From assembly GCF_014647655.1 (NCBI RefSeq), contig NZ_BMPP01000007.1:62001-126000 (forward strand): 64,000 nucleotides of DNA, written 5' to 3'. A program made the position numbers and the translations under genes. Shown piece after piece: positions 49,569-59,692 of this stretch. The first letter of the stretch is position 1. Every line of letters starts with the position of its first letter. Origin of the DNA: Deinococcus malanensis (lineage in GTDB: Bacteria > Deinococcota > Deinococci > Deinococcales > Deinococcaceae). The notes beneath the pieces were generated by a model, which searched no databases, was not told the origin of the DNA, and worked only from the letters and a program-made list of their open reading frames with translations.

Positions 49569-50462
49569 ATGACCAAACGACTGTTCCTGACAGCCGCCCT
49601 CCTGGCAGCGGGCCTGGGCTCGGCGCAGACCGGTATTCCGGCCCTGCCTCCCGGTGCGGCCGCACCCACGACCACGGACCGGCTTTTTCCTTCGGGCTTC
49701 CGCCTTTCACAGCTCCAGGCCGTCCAGCCCCTACTGCAGGGTCTGAACACCGTTCAGACAAGCAGGATCGACGAACAGCAGGGCCGCGTCGTGGTGACGG
49801 GTCTCAATGCGGTTGACCGCCTGGAACTGCTCAAGCGGCTGCGCACGGCGAACCTGCCCGCTGGAATTGTGACCTTTACAACTTCCGCGACGGGGACCAC
49901 CACCGGAAATGGAAGCACCGGAACCGTGACTCAGACGCCCATGACCCAGACGCCAGTCACCCAGGCACCGGTCGCACAGACACCCTCTACCCAGGCGCCC
50001 ACAACTCCTGTTGCTCCGGTGACTCCTCCAGCTGCTACCACACCTGTGCGGCCAGGTGTCACGACGCTTCCGGCGCGCGCCCGGCCTCTGAGCCTGCCTC
50101 ACCGTGCTGTCCTGACCGGACCGGCCAGCGTCCGTGCCGGAGAGGCCAACACCTGGTCGTTCAACCTGACCAACACGGGGACACAGGCCATCAACCTGCA
50201 GCATGGGGCCTGCGATGTGCGCTTCGAGGTGCTGAATGCTGCTGGCGAGGTCGTGCGCCCTGATCCCAAAGACACGGTCTGCACCATGCAGATCATCATG
50301 ACCAACGTGGCGCCCGGCCAGACGCGCGAGGTGCAGAAAATCCGCTGGGAAGGCAAGAATGCCCAGGGTCAGCCTGTGCGTCCGGGAACCTATACCATCC
50401 GCGCTGTATTTGACGGTCCGGTCCTGATTCGTGCGCAGGAACTGAAAGTCACTGTCCGCTAA
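49569..50462 (+). CDS. Exported protein with BsuPI domain
   Basis: 297 aa. Signal peptide MTKRLFLTAALLAAGLGSAQ. Residues about 40-115 form a small domain (SQLQAVQPLLQGLNTVQTSRI, GRVVVTGLNAVDRLELLKRLRT). A Thr/Pro repeat linker (TQTPMTQTPVTQAPVAQTP) follows. The C-terminal 120 residues match the BsuPI intracellular proteinase inhibitor fold: VRAGEANTWSFNLTNTGTQAINL, DVRFEVLNAAGEVV, APGQTREVQKIRWEGKN, VRPGTYTIRAVFDG. Two cysteines (GACDVRF, DTVCTM) could form a disulphide. GGAGG stands almost against the ATG, an unusually tight RBS. Role unknown. Confidence 0.82.
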   Translation: MTKRLFLTAALLAAGLGSAQTGIPALPPGAAAPTTTDRLFPSGFRLSQLQAVQPLLQGLNTVQTSRIDEQQGRVVVTGLNAVDRLELLKRLRTANLPAGIVTFTTSATGTTTGNGSTGTVTQTPMTQTPVTQAPVAQTPSTQAPTTPVAPVTPPAATTPVRPGVTTLPARARPLSLPHRAVLTGPASVRAGEANTWSFNLTNTGTQAINLQHGACDVRFEVLNAAGEVVRPDPKDTVCTMQIIMTNVAPGQTREVQKIRWEGKNAQGQPVRPGTYTIRAVFDGPVLIRAQELKVTVR

Positions 50463-50481
50463 GGCAACCCACACCCTCTTG

Positions 50482-50506
50482 CCGCCCGCGTTGCCGGGCG
50501 GTTTTT
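50482..50506 (+). terminator. Terminator of the BsuPI-domain gene
   Basis: Perfect 7-bp stem CCGCCCG / CGGGCGG, loop CGTTGC, followed by TTTTT; about 20 nt past the stop. Confidence 0.93.
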
Positions 50507-50625
50507 GGCTTGCCAGCGTGACTCTGGTACACCTTTCTTACCGTTCGGTACGGGACTTTCAGGTGTGGGGTCACGCGTTAGGGTAACAGAAGAGCGATTT
50601 TTTGTTTCTTTACCCAGGAGTTGCC

Positions 50626-51714
50626 GTGACCCAATCCCCATCCCCCCGCCCTGCCACCGAACGTCCCTCCAATCCCGCCGTCCACGACTCTGCCTTCCTG
50701 AAGGCCCTGCGCGGCGAACCCGCCTCGCATACGCCGGTATGGTTTATGCGCCAGGCCGGGCGCTATATGCCTGAGTACCGCGCGCTGCGCGCCGGGCGTT
50801 CCATGCTGGACTGCATCCGCACCCCTGAGCTGGCCGCCGAGATTACCCTGCAGCCTATCAAGGCGATGCCGCTGGACGCCGCCATCCTGTTCAACGACAT
50901 CCTGACGCCGCTGCCGACCATGGGCCTCGATCTGGACTTTGTAGGTGGCGTAGGCCCGCAGATTGCCAACCCGGTGAGCACCACGGCAGACGTCGACCGC
51001 CTGGGCGTGCCTTCCACTGCCGAAACGATGCCCTACACCGCCGAGAGCATCCGCCTGCTGGTCCCGGAGCTCAACGCCCGTGGCATACCGCTGATCGGTT
51101 TTGTGGGTGCACCGTTCACGCTGGCCAGCTACGCCATCGAAGGCAAGGGCTCGCGCAATTACGAGCGCACCAAGCGCTTCATGTACGCCGAGCCCGCCGC
51201 CTGGGAGCGCCTGATGGGCAAGTTCGAGGCGATCCTGGCCGACTACCTGACCGAACAGGTCAAGGCCGGGGCAAGCGCCGTGCAGATCTTCGATTCGTGG
51301 GTCGGCGCCCTGAGCATCTACGACTACCGGACCTTCGTGAAGCCGGCCACCAGCCGCCTGATCGAGCGCGTGAAGAAGCTGGGCGTCCCGGTGATCTATT
51401 TCGGAACCGGAACCACCCATCTGCTGCCGGACATGGCCTCGCTGGGCACCAACATCGTGGGAGCCGACTGGAGATTGCCCCTGAATCAGGCCTGGGATCT
51501 GCTGGAACCGGGGCAGGGCATTCAGGGCAACCTCGATCCGCTGCTGCTGCAGGCGCCCTGGCGTGAACTCAGACACCAGACCGACCGCATTCTGGGAGAA
51601 GCTGCCGGGCGTCCGGGGCATGTCTTCAACGTCGGACACGGCATTCTGCCCGAAACGTCTCAGGCGATGGTGCACCGGCTGACCGACTACGTTCACGAGC
51701 AGTCCCAGCGCTGA
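50626..51714 (+). CDS. hemE: Uroporphyrinogen decarboxylase
   Basis: Removes four carboxyls from uroporphyrinogen III to give coproporphyrinogen III. Signatures: [16 protein letters not shown] (substrate-binding Arg), [35 protein letters not shown] (second signature), [13 protein letters not shown] and [12 protein letters not shown]. 362 aa. The GTG at 50626 follows AGGAG with 5 nt spacing; eight codons further upstream the frame stays open but has no RBS. First gene of hemE-hemH-hemY. Confidence 0.96.
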   Translation: MTQSPSPRPATERPSNPAVHDSAFLKALRGEPASHTPVWFMRQAGRYMPEYRALRAGRSMLDCIRTPELAAEITLQPIKAMPLDAAILFNDILTPLPTMGLDLDFVGGVGPQIANPVSTTADVDRLGVPSTAETMPYTAESIRLLVPELNARGIPLIGFVGAPFTLASYAIEGKGSRNYERTKRFMYAEPAAWERLMGKFEAILADYLTEQVKAGASAVQIFDSWVGALSIYDYRTFVKPATSRLIERVKKLGVPVIYFGTGTTHLLPDMASLGTNIVGADWRLPLNQAWDLLEPGQGIQGNLDPLLLQAPWRELRHQTDRILGEAAGRPGHVFNVGHGILPETSQAMVHRLTDYVHEQSQR

Positions 51715-51730
51715 GCTGCAAGGAGAACCG

Positions 51731-52687
51731 ATGACCACCCCCACCTCCACGGTTTCGCCCGATACGGTCGGCATCCTGTTCATGGCCTACGGCGGACCCG
51801 AAACGCTTGCTGACATGCCCGGCTACCTCGCAGATATCCGTGCCGGACGTGTGACGCCCGACACCGTTCTGGAAGAGATCACCAACAACTACCGCCAGAT
51901 TGGCGGCAGGAGCCCCCTACCCGAATTTACGCGCGCCCAGGTGGACGCGACCATGCAGGCCCTCGCTGCCACGGACCGTCCCCTGAAGGCCTATATCGGC
52001 ATGCGTCACTGGACACCATGGATTGAGGACACGGTGCGTCAGATGCTGGACGACGGTATCCGGAAAGCCGTGGCGATTGTGCTGGCCCCGCACTTTTCCA
52101 GCATGAGCGTGGCAAAGTACCAGAAGAAGATCAAGGCGGGCCTGGAGATGCACCACGGCCACATCGACTTCGAATTCGTCAACCAGTACCATACCGAGCC
52201 CGGGTACATCACGGCCCTGGCGCAGCGCGTTCGCGAAGGTATCCAGAGCTTTCCCCAGTCCGAGCAGGATGAGGTGCACGTGGTGCTCAGCGCCCACAGC
52301 CTGCCGGTGCGCATCACCCGGGAAGGTGACCCTTACGCCGACCAGCTGCTCGAGTCTGCCCGGCTGGTGACCCAGCAGGCCGGTCTGAGCGAGGAGCAGT
52401 GGAGCTGGAGCTTCCAGTCGGCGGGCCGCAGCCCGGAGCCCTGGCTGGGCCCGCAACTCGACGAGCACCTCCGTGCGCTGGCCGAGAAGGGCGTGAGCAG
52501 GGTCGTCAGCGTTCCGGTGGGCTTTGTATCCGACCACGTGGAGATCCTGTTTGACATAGATATTGCGGCGCAGGAAGTGGCCCACGAGCTGGGCATGACC
52601 CTGGTCCGCCCGCCGGCCCTGAATACCGACCCGCTGTTTATCGGCACGCTGGCCAGCGTGATTGAACGGAAGGTCGCCTCGCTGTGA
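51731..52687 (+). CDS. hemH: Ferrochelatase (proto- or coproporphyrin)
   Basis: 318 aa; inserts Fe2+ into the porphyrin. ILFMAYGGPETLADMPGYLADIR, AYIGMRHWTPWIEDTV, SAHSLPVRIT (metal-binding His), WSFQSAGRSPEPWLGPQLDEHL and GFVSDHVEILFDIDI (catalytic Glu region). The SAGRSPEPWLGP loop resembles the coproporphyrin ferrochelatases of Gram-positive bacteria. 16 nt after hemE and overlapping hemY. It cannot be settled from sequence whether it acts on coproporphyrin III or protoporphyrin IX. Confidence 0.95.
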   Translation: MTTPTSTVSPDTVGILFMAYGGPETLADMPGYLADIRAGRVTPDTVLEEITNNYRQIGGRSPLPEFTRAQVDATMQALAATDRPLKAYIGMRHWTPWIEDTVRQMLDDGIRKAVAIVLAPHFSSMSVAKYQKKIKAGLEMHHGHIDFEFVNQYHTEPGYITALAQRVREGIQSFPQSEQDEVHVVLSAHSLPVRITREGDPYADQLLESARLVTQQAGLSEEQWSWSFQSAGRSPEPWLGPQLDEHLRALAEKGVSRVVSVPVGFVSDHVEILFDIDIAAQEVAHELGMTLVRPPALNTDPLFIGTLASVIERKVASL

Positions 52688-54021
52688 GCTCCGGGGCGCT
52701 TCCGGTCATTGTCGTGGGCGGGGGCATCACGGGCCTGAGCGCCGCCTGGGAACTGCAGCAGCGGGGTCTTCCCTACGTGCTGCTGGAAGCCGGTGACCGC
52801 CTGGGCGGCAAGGTGCAGACTGAGCATACCGACGACGGCTTTCTGGTGGAGCACGCCGCCGACGCCTTTATTCTCGGCAAACCCTACGCCGCGCAGCTGG
52901 CCCGGGAAGTTGGACTGGAGCCGGACATCATCCATCCACGGGATGACACCAAGCGGCTGTACTTCCTGAAGGGCGGCCGGTTGCTGGACTTCCCGCAGAA
53001 CATGAAGATGTTCGTGCCGCTGGATGACCAGTCGTTCCTGGACAGCGGCGTGCTGTCTCCCGAAGGTGCGCGGCGCTTTCTGGATGAGGTCAACGTCCCG
53101 CCGAAGGCCCCCGGTGACGAGGACGAGTCGCTGGCCGCCTTCATTACGCGGCGCTTTGGAGAAGAGGCGCTGAATTTCATCGTGCCTCTGGCTGCTGGCA
53201 TCTATGTCGCCAACCCGTTTGAGCTGAGCATGAAAGCGGCTTTCCCGCAGTTTCTGGCACTGGAACAGAAATATGGCAGCGTGATTCGCGGCAGCCGCGC
53301 CACCGTACGTGCACCGGGGCCGGTGTTCGCTTCGTTCCGCGGCGGTATGGACGCCCTGGCACAGGCCATAGCTGCCCGGCTGACCGGGGAGGTGCGCCTG
53401 AATACTCAGGTTCAGCAGGTGCAGGCGGACGGCGTCGTCCTTAAAGGTGGCCAGCACCTGCGCGGAAGCGGCGTGATCGTCACCACGCCGTCGTGGTCCG
53501 CGGCGCCGATGTTCAGCCAGAATTTTGGGCGGGCAGCAGCGCTGATCGGTGAACTCAAGGCCAACGGGTCGGTGGCCGTGGTGCTGGCCTACCGCGCCGA
53601 CCAGTTCCCGGGAGACATGCACCTTCACGGCCTGCAGGTCGACGCCTCCGAGGGTATCCACCTCAAAGCCGTGACCGTTCACTCGGCCAAACTGCATGGG
53701 CGTGCGCCCGAAGGCCATGTGCTGCTGCGGGTGTTCTTCAAGGACCTGGACCCCGGGTTTGCCCTGGAGGAAGCCCGGCGCGAGGTAGAACGGCTGTTCG
53801 GTGCCCACGGGGAGCCTCTGTGGCACATCTGTGCCGACTGGCGTGGCAGGAACCCGGCGTATCAGGTCGGACACCTCGATCACCTTGAGCGGATTCGCGC
53901 CGCTTTGCCTGCGCACATCCAGGTTGCCGGAGCGAGTTACACCGGTGTGGGCCTGCCCGACTGCGTCAATGCCGGGCGCAGCGCAGCGCAGGTGCTCACC
54001 GAGCAACTTTCAGTGGCCTGA
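52684..54021 (+). CDS. hemY: Protoporphyrinogen / coproporphyrinogen oxidase, HemY/CgoX type
   Basis: 445 aa FAD protein. Dinucleotide fold VIVVGGGITGLSAAWELQQRG, then LLEAGDRLGGKVQTE and FLVEHAADAFI. Middle motif PLAAGIYVANPFELSMKAAFPQ, and C-terminal FAD contact with VAGASYTGVGLPDCVNAGRSAAQ. The GTG overlaps the hemH stop (GTGA). The gene order matches that of coproporphyrin-dependent haem operons, but chdC/hemQ is not in the window. Confidence 0.94.
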   Translation: MSSGALPVIVVGGGITGLSAAWELQQRGLPYVLLEAGDRLGGKVQTEHTDDGFLVEHAADAFILGKPYAAQLAREVGLEPDIIHPRDDTKRLYFLKGGRLLDFPQNMKMFVPLDDQSFLDSGVLSPEGARRFLDEVNVPPKAPGDEDESLAAFITRRFGEEALNFIVPLAAGIYVANPFELSMKAAFPQFLALEQKYGSVIRGSRATVRAPGPVFASFRGGMDALAQAIAARLTGEVRLNTQVQQVQADGVVLKGGQHLRGSGVIVTTPSWSAAPMFSQNFGRAAALIGELKANGSVAVVLAYRADQFPGDMHLHGLQVDASEGIHLKAVTVHSAKLHGRAPEGHVLLRVFFKDLDPGFALEEARREVERLFGAHGEPLWHICADWRGRNPAYQVGHLDHLERIRAALPAHIQVAGASYTGVGLPDCVNAGRSAAQVLTEQLSVA

Positions 54022-54114
54022 GCAGCGTTAGATCAAGAGGAGGGCGCCCCATCCGAGTATCCTCCGCCTTTTGCCGGATGCAACCCTTCATGAGGCGGGA
54101 GCGTAATAGGAGAC

Positions 54115-55332
54115 ATGAGCGATGAGCGCGCCCCACTGACCCCGCCCGAATCCCTGCTTAAGGCGCCGGAGGCCGTGACGCCTGTGCAGGCCCAGGAAGC
54201 TCCGGAAATGGTGCCACTGTCCCCTGAGGACCGCACCCGCCTGGACGAGATGGCCCGCGCTTTTGCCCAGGATGTCCTGAGGGCCGGCGCGCACACCCCG
54301 GAATTCAAGCGCAAGCTCACAGCCGTGCATGAACTGGGCATGCCCGAGCAGCGCGCGGCGGCCCAGAGCAGCAACCGCATGCTGGAACGGCCCCTGCGCG
54401 CCACCCGCACGGGTGCCCTGGCTGAGGGCAGTGATATCCTGCGCGGCCTGACGGATCTGCGCCGCACGGTGGAAGACCTGGATCCCAGCCGCACGCCGAC
54501 GCCGCGGCGGCTGTTCGGCATGCTGCCCGGAGCCAAAAAGGTGCAGAATCATCTGGACCGCTACCAGAGCGCCCAGAGCCATCTGAACGGCATTCTGGAA
54601 GCGCTCTACCGGGGTCAGGACGAGCTGCGGCGCGACAACGCGACCATCGAGACCGAGAAGGTGCACCTGTGGGACACCATGCAGAAACTGCGGCAGTACG
54701 CCCATGTCGGCAAGGCGGTGGACCAGGCCCTCACCGAGCGGCTTGCCGAACTGCAGACCACCGATCCGGAGAAGGCCCGCATGGTCAGCGAGGAACTGCT
54801 GTTCGCCGTACGCCAGCGCGTGACCGACCTGCTGACGCAGCTGGCCGTCAGCATCCAGGGGTACCTGGCACTGGATCTGGTGCGGCGCAACAACTTGGAG
54901 CTGATCAAGGGTGTGGACCGGGCCACGACCACCACGGTCAGTGCCCTGAAAACTGCCCTGATGGTCTCGCAGGCCCTGGGCACCCAGCAGGCCGTGCTGG
55001 GACAGGTCACGGCCCTGAACGACACCACCGGCAAGATGATCGGCTCGACCGCCAGTCTGCTCAAGCAGCAGAGCACGGAGATTCAGCGTCAGGCGGGCAG
55101 CGCAACAGTGGACCCGCAGATCATCCAGGCGGCCTTCCGTGACGTGTACAGCGCCCTGGACTCCATCAGTGCCTACCGGTCCCAGGCACTGGACCGGTTC
55201 CGCGAGACGATGCAGGTCCTTGACCGGGAGGTCACGCAGGCCCAGACCTACCTGGACCGCGAACGCCAGCAGGCCTCACGCGAGCTGGCGCAGGAGCTGA
55301 ACGTCACCCCACAGGGCGACCTGAAGATTTGA
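54115..55332 (+). CDS. telA: TelA-like toxic anion resistance protein
   Basis: 405 aa, mostly helical, PF05816 family. Acidic N-terminal arm, then long amphipathic helices (GFMLP-like RRLFGMLPGAKKVQNHLDRYQSAQSHLNG, LRRDNATIETEKVHLWDTMQKL, VSIQGYLALDLVRRNNLELIKGVDRATTTTVSALKTALMVSQAL). The RRNNxELIKGVDRATTTT stretch is the family hallmark. Homologues are linked to tellurite and cell-envelope stress resistance, with unclear mechanism. TAGGAG lies 2 nt before the ATG (GGAGAC-ATG). It stands alone, without the TerD genes that often accompany it, 93 nt after hemY. Confidence 0.9.
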   Translation: MSDERAPLTPPESLLKAPEAVTPVQAQEAPEMVPLSPEDRTRLDEMARAFAQDVLRAGAHTPEFKRKLTAVHELGMPEQRAAAQSSNRMLERPLRATRTGALAEGSDILRGLTDLRRTVEDLDPSRTPTPRRLFGMLPGAKKVQNHLDRYQSAQSHLNGILEALYRGQDELRRDNATIETEKVHLWDTMQKLRQYAHVGKAVDQALTERLAELQTTDPEKARMVSEELLFAVRQRVTDLLTQLAVSIQGYLALDLVRRNNLELIKGVDRATTTTVSALKTALMVSQALGTQQAVLGQVTALNDTTGKMIGSTASLLKQQSTEIQRQAGSATVDPQIIQAAFRDVYSALDSISAYRSQALDRFRETMQVLDREVTQAQTYLDRERQQASRELAQELNVTPQGDLKI

Positions 55333-55510
55333 CCGGTTTGAACCTGCGGCGTGAAGTCCTGGGTGAGCTGACCCGGCATCTGTGTGCCCGGACGGTTCAT
55401 CCGGTGCTGCGCTCGGAACTCCCAGGGTTCACTCCTGCCCCGTCGTAAGCGCAGGCCGAGAACTGGCGAACAACCGGGCTCTGGCGGGAGAACGTCGATC
55501 AGATGGCACC

Positions 55511-55546
55511 AAAAAAACGTGGAGCAGCCATTCCGGCTGCTCCACG
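55511..55546 (-). terminator. xyl operon terminator
   Basis: Perfect 12-bp stem CGTGGAGCAGCC / GGCTGCTCCACG, loop ATTCC, followed on minus by TTTTTTT; 55 nt past the xylA stop. It also faces the end of telA. Confidence 0.95.
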
Positions 55547-55601
55547 CCCACAAGGCTTTCTAGCGCTCGCTCAGAGCGTGCGGGGCACGCGGAATAAGCG
55601 G

Positions 55602-56774
55602 TTACGGGTTGCCGCGCAGCCCGAGGAGAAGTTCGACGGTGAGCTGATCGAGCTGCTCGAGGCCCGGCCCGCGACGACCGAGCGCCTGACGATCGAAGGT
55701 GCGGTTCTTGAGGGCCTGCGCGTTCTCCTGGCTGAAGGCGGTGAGCTGCGCGAGTTCCTCGTCCTCGACACGGTACGCGGCGAGCGCCGCCTGGATTTCC
55801 GCGTCCTCGCTCCACTGGCGGGCCTTCTCCCGCAGCATCAGGTACGTGCGCATGCACCCGCGCGCAAACGCCCACACTCCGGCTTCATCTTCGGTGCGCA
55901 GCGCGTGCGCATCGAAGTGACGGGGACCGTCGTATCCGCTGTCCTCCAGCAGTTTCACCAGGAAGAACGCGCTCTTGAGGTTCTCCGCGCCGAAACGCAG
56001 GTCCTGGTCGAAGCGGCTCATCTTCTGGTCGTTCAGGTCGATGTGGTAGAGCTTGCCTGCGTCGATGGCCTGCGCGACCGCGTGAACGAAGTTCAGGCCC
56101 GCCATGGTCTCGTGTGCGAACTCGGGGTTCACGCCGAACAGCTCAGGCCGGTCGAGCGTGTGAATGAAGCCGAGCGCGCTGCCGACCGTGGGCAGGAAGA
56201 TGTCGCCACGCGGTTCGTTGGGTTTGGGTTCCAGCGCGAAGCGGTACCCGTACCCCTGGTGCTCGCTGTACTCGGCGAGGTAGTTCAGGCCCTCACGGTA
56301 CCACTGGAGGGCGTCGAGGAGCTTTCCGCTCGCGTCGACTTCCGTGCCCTCGCGGCCACCCCAGAAGACGTAGGTTTTCGCGCCGAGTTCCGCGCCGAGG
56401 TCCATGCTGTGCATGGTCTTCTGCAGCGCGAACGCGCGGACGCGCGCGTCGGCGCTGGTGAACGCCCCGTCCTTGAAGGCGGGGTCGGTAAAGAGGTTGG
56501 TGGTGGCCATAGGTACGACCAGGCCGTGGTCACTGAGGGCCTGCTTGAACTCCGTGACGATGCGGTCCCTTTCGCTGGGGGTCGCGTCGATGGGAACGAG
56601 GTCGTTGTCGTGGAGGTTCACACCATACGCGCCGAGCTCCGCGAGCTTCTGAACGATGTACGGCGCGGTGAGCGCGTTCCGGGTGGATTCGCCAAAGGGG
56701 TCGCGGCCAGTGTTCCCGACCGTCCAGAGACCGAACGTGAACTTGTCAGCGGGTGTGGGCGTGAAATCAGGCAT
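55602..56774 (-). CDS. xylA: Xylose isomerase (class I)
   Basis: Converts D-xylose to D-xylulose. 390 aa, the short class I length seen in actinobacteria and Thermus. Landmarks: [27 protein letters not shown] (catalytic His region), [22 protein letters not shown] and [19 protein letters not shown], with metal-binding Glu/Asp and [11 protein letters not shown]. The ATG at 56774 follows AAGGAG and overlaps the xylB stop by 8 nt. Third gene of xylR-xylB-xylA. Confidence 0.96.
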   Translation of the reverse strand: MPDFTPTPADKFTFGLWTVGNTGRDPFGESTRNALTAPYIVQKLAELGAYGVNLHDNDLVPIDATPSERDRIVTEFKQALSDHGLVVPMATTNLFTDPAFKDGAFTSADARVRAFALQKTMHSMDLGAELGAKTYVFWGGREGTEVDASGKLLDALQWYREGLNYLAEYSEHQGYGYRFALEPKPNEPRGDIFLPTVGSALGFIHTLDRPELFGVNPEFAHETMAGLNFVHAVAQAIDAGKLYHIDLNDQKMSRFDQDLRFGAENLKSAFFLVKLLEDSGYDGPRHFDAHALRTEDEAGVWAFARGCMRTYLMLREKARQWSEDAEIQAALAAYRVEDEELAQLTAFSQENAQALKNRTFDRQALGRRGPGLEQLDQLTVELLLGLRGNP

Positions 56775-58287
56775 GGGTGTTCTCCTTGTCTTGTGGACCG
56801 TTCGGGTCCTGGCTGGTGGCGGGAGTGGGGTACAGGGTGGCGCGGGCGTGCTCGTACGCGCGAAGCGCACCGTGCATCTCCTGCGTTTGCACGGGCTCCT
56901 GAACGTCGGGTCGGGTGGCCTGCATGGCCGTTTGCAGGTCCGGGTGGAGCCCGGCGGCGGGCATGGCCAGAATCGCGGCACCGTTCGCCGCTCCGGGCCG
57001 CGCGCGCGTCGGCTGGACGGGTACGTTCAGGGCGCCGCTGACCAGCCCGAGCCACAGGTCGCTACGCGCCCCGCCGCCCGTGGACAGCAGGGTGCGAAGT
57101 GGCGCGAGCGGTCGGATGACGTCGAACGCGTCGGCGAGCGCCCCGGCGGTGCCTTCCAGCACGGCGCGGACCAGGTGGGCGCGGCCATGCGCGAGGGACA
57201 GGCCCGTGAACGCGCCGCGCGCGTCCGGGTTCATGAGCGGGCTGCGTTCGCCCGCGAGGTACGGAAGGAACGTCACGCCCTGCGCCCCCGGTGGGACGGT
57301 CGCGGCTTCATCGACGAGCGCGTCGATGCTGGTGTCGGGCGCGAGCTTGTCGTGCAGCCACTGAAGGGCGCCCGCGCAGGCGAGGGTCACGCCAAGCAGG
57401 TGATACCCGCCGTCGGCGTGAGCGAACAGGTGCACGCGGCCCTCCGGGTCGGGCGTGGGCTGCGTGAGCGGCGCGAAGATCACGCCCGACGTGCCCAGGC
57501 TCAGGCTGCCCACGTCCGGCCGGGCGCTGGTCAGACCCAGGGCAATGCCCGCGGCGGCGTTGTCTCCGCCGCCAGCCACGACCGGTAGTCCCTCGGGCAG
57601 GCCGGTGCGGGCCGCCCACTCAGAAGTGACCCGACCGGTGACGTCCGTGGACGCGCGAACCGCGGGGAAGATTGCCGGATCGATGCCGAGCTCACCGAGG
57701 ATGTCTGCGTCCCAGTCATTTCGCATGAGGTTCAGGGCGCCCACGCCGGACGCGTCCGACGGTTCGGTGGCGAGTTCACCCGTGAGGACGTACCCCAGGT
57801 AGTCCTTGGGAAGGAGGGCGTGGCGGGTGCGCGCGAACACGTCTGGTTCAGCGTCACGCAGCCACAGGAGCTTCGGCAGCTGAAAGCCCGTGACGGCGCG
57901 GTTACCCGTGCGGGCGACCAGTTCGGCGCGGGGAATGCGCTGCTCGATGTCGCTCACCTGCGCGGCGGTGCGCTGGTCATTCCAGAGGGGCGCGGGCCGC
58001 AGGGGCTCGCCGTGCGCGTCCAGCGGAACCAGACCGTGCATCTGGCCGCTGAGTCCCAGGGCCACGGGCCGTGCGCCCTGAGCGGTGAGGGTGGCGCTGA
58101 GCGCCTGGAGGGCTCCGCTCATGGCGTCCAACCAGTCGTCCGGACGCTGTTCCGTCCAGCCGGGTTGTGGCGTCAGGAGCGGGTAGTGGCGCGTTTCTTC
58201 CGCCACGACTGTGCCCGACGCGTCGAGCGCGACGACTTTCAGGCCGCTGGTGCCCAAGTCGAGTCCGAGGGTCACGGGGTTCGTCAT
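56767..58287 (-). CDS. xylB: Xylulokinase
   Basis: Phosphorylates D-xylulose to xylulose 5-phosphate. 506 aa FGGY kinase: [18 protein letters not shown] (phosphate 1), [51 protein letters not shown] and [18 protein letters not shown]. The ATG overlaps the xylR stop (ATGA). The end of the frame is a short polar tail. Confidence 0.95.
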   Translation of the reverse strand: MTNPVTLGLDLGTSGLKVVALDASGTVVAEETRHYPLLTPQPGWTEQRPDDWLDAMSGALQALSATLTAQGARPVALGLSGQMHGLVPLDAHGEPLRPAPLWNDQRTAAQVSDIEQRIPRAELVARTGNRAVTGFQLPKLLWLRDAEPDVFARTRHALLPKDYLGYVLTGELATEPSDASGVGALNLMRNDWDADILGELGIDPAIFPAVRASTDVTGRVTSEWAARTGLPEGLPVVAGGGDNAAAGIALGLTSARPDVGSLSLGTSGVIFAPLTQPTPDPEGRVHLFAHADGGYHLLGVTLACAGALQWLHDKLAPDTSIDALVDEAATVPPGAQGVTFLPYLAGERSPLMNPDARGAFTGLSLAHGRAHLVRAVLEGTAGALADAFDVIRPLAPLRTLLSTGGGARSDLWLGLVSGALNVPVQPTRARPGAANGAAILAMPAAGLHPDLQTAMQATRPDVQEPVQTQEMHGALRAYEHARATLYPTPATSQDPNGPQDKENTHA

Positions 58288-59486
58288 TGGATGGCTCCTG
58301 TGGTGTGTACCACGTTCGCGAGGACTTGCGCGGCGGCACCCCGGGCGGGAAGAAAGAGGCTGTCGGGGATGACGCGGATGGGCACTTCCCGCTGCGCGCT
58401 CAGCAGGCGGTTGTGGTGGGTGCCGAAGTAGTCCAGGGCGGGTTGCAGCAGCGGTTCGCCGAGGCGCGTGAGGGACCCGCCGATGACGATCTTGGCGGGG
58501 TTGAAGGTGTGGTGGACGTTGAGGAGCAGCATGCCGAGCGCTTCGCCGGCGCGCTTGAGGGTAAGATGCACGGCCGGTTCGTTGAGTCGGGGGACGAGTG
58601 CGTCCGCGAGGGGAAGGTCTTCAGAAATGTTCAGGGCCGCGCGGATGGACCAGCTGCTGGTGAGGGTTTCGGCGCAGCCGCGATTCCCGCAGTGGCAGTA
58701 CGGCCCGCCAGGCTGCAGGACGGTGTGTCCGATCTCGCTGGCGAGGCCGTGCGCGCCGCGCAGAATGCTGGGTGGGCTGCCACTCTGAATGAAGCCGCTG
58801 CCGATGCCGGTGCCGAGGCTGATGTAGGCAAGGGAGTCGGGCGCGTTGTACTTGTGGAAGAAGAATTCACCGAATGCCGCGGCTTTTGCTTCGTTCTCGA
58901 GGAGCCACGGGCCGTCGAGGTCGTGAAGGTGAGGACGGAGGAGGTCGAGGAAGGGCACGTCCCGCCATCCCAAGTTCGGGGCGGAGAGCACACGCGCTTC
59001 CGTGAACGCGACGGGCCCGGGAACGGCCACGCCCAGTCCGAGCAGCGAGCGGCCAGTGACTTGCGGGGCGCGCAGGAGTTGCGTGATGAGGTTCGCAAGT
59101 TGCTCGCTGGTCGCGGCGGGGGTGCCGGGAGCCGACGTGGAACTCAGCGCGTGGATGATGGTGCCGTTGAGGGTGCAGGCGACGGCGCGCAGTCCGTGGA
59201 CGCCGACTTCCGCGCCGATGAGGGCGTGGGTGTGTTCGTTGAGGTGCAGGGCGCGGCCGGGCCGTCCGCCACCCCCCTGCTGCAGTTCACCCTCGGCGAG
59301 CCAGCCGTGGTCGAGGAGTTCCTGCACGACGGCGCTGACGGTGGGTTTGGTCAGGCCGGCGCGAGCGGCGATTTCGGAGCGCGACACGCCGGGTTCGTGG
59401 CGGATCACGTCGATCACAGCGGCCCGGTTGAGTTGCTTGAGGAAGCCGAGGTCCCCGGCCCTGTACTCTTTGAACGTTGTCGCCAT
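58284..59486 (-). CDS. xylR: ROK-family xylose repressor XylR
   Basis: 400 aa. N-terminal winged helix ([40 protein letters not shown]), then a ROK kinase-like domain with [41 protein letters not shown] and [11 protein letters not shown], and the zinc motif [12 protein letters not shown]. In Bacillus, XylR releases DNA on binding xylose. The gene is first in its own operon (xylR-xylB-xylA), so it is probably autoregulated through the GTTA-N7-TAAC element near its promoter. Confidence 0.93.
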   Translation of the reverse strand: MATTFKEYRAGDLGFLKQLNRAAVIDVIRHEPGVSRSEIAARAGLTKPTVSAVVQELLDHGWLAEGELQQGGGGRPGRALHLNEHTHALIGAEVGVHGLRAVACTLNGTIIHALSSTSAPGTPAATSEQLANLITQLLRAPQVTGRSLLGLGVAVPGPVAFTEARVLSAPNLGWRDVPFLDLLRPHLHDLDGPWLLENEAKAAAFGEFFFHKYNAPDSLAYISLGTGIGSGFIQSGSPPSILRGAHGLASEIGHTVLQPGGPYCHCGNRGCAETLTSSWSIRAALNISEDLPLADALVPRLNEPAVHLTLKRAGEALGMLLLNVHHTFNPAKIVIGGSLTRLGEPLLQPALDYFGTHHNRLLSAQREVPIRVIPDSLFLPARGAAAQVLANVVHTTGAIQ

Positions 59487-59544
59487 ACGGTTACGCCTTC
59501 AGCCTTTCAGCTGGTGAGTGTGCTGCCTGGGCCACGCAGTGATC

Positions 59545-59594
59545 GTTAGAGGATTTAACAAAGTCAGCCTAAAAGGTCCACGCGCTGACGTCAA
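59545..59594 (-). promoter_or_regulatory. xylR-xylB-xylA promoter and possible XylR operator
   Basis: Minus-strand -35 TTGACG (59594-59589), 17-nt spacer, -10 TAGGCT (59571-59566). Just downstream is GTTA-N7-TAAC (59545-59559), followed towards the promoter by AAAGTC. The placement over the transcription start suits a repressor. The identity of the binder (XylR here) is inferred. Confidence 0.7.
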
Positions 59595-59692
59595 GCGTCT
59601 TCCCAAAAAGCCTTCAGGCGCAGGAATGGGGTAGCGCTTTCAGACGCGCGGGTCCGGCAGGCTGCCAGCCCTTCGGTAAGAGGCTGAACAAA

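Noticed and set aside
49919..50040. Short tandem repeats (ACCCAGACGCC-like units) that could suggest a repeat array
   Set aside because: They are in frame and encode the Thr/Pro linker of the BsuPI-domain protein; there are no CRISPR-like spacers.
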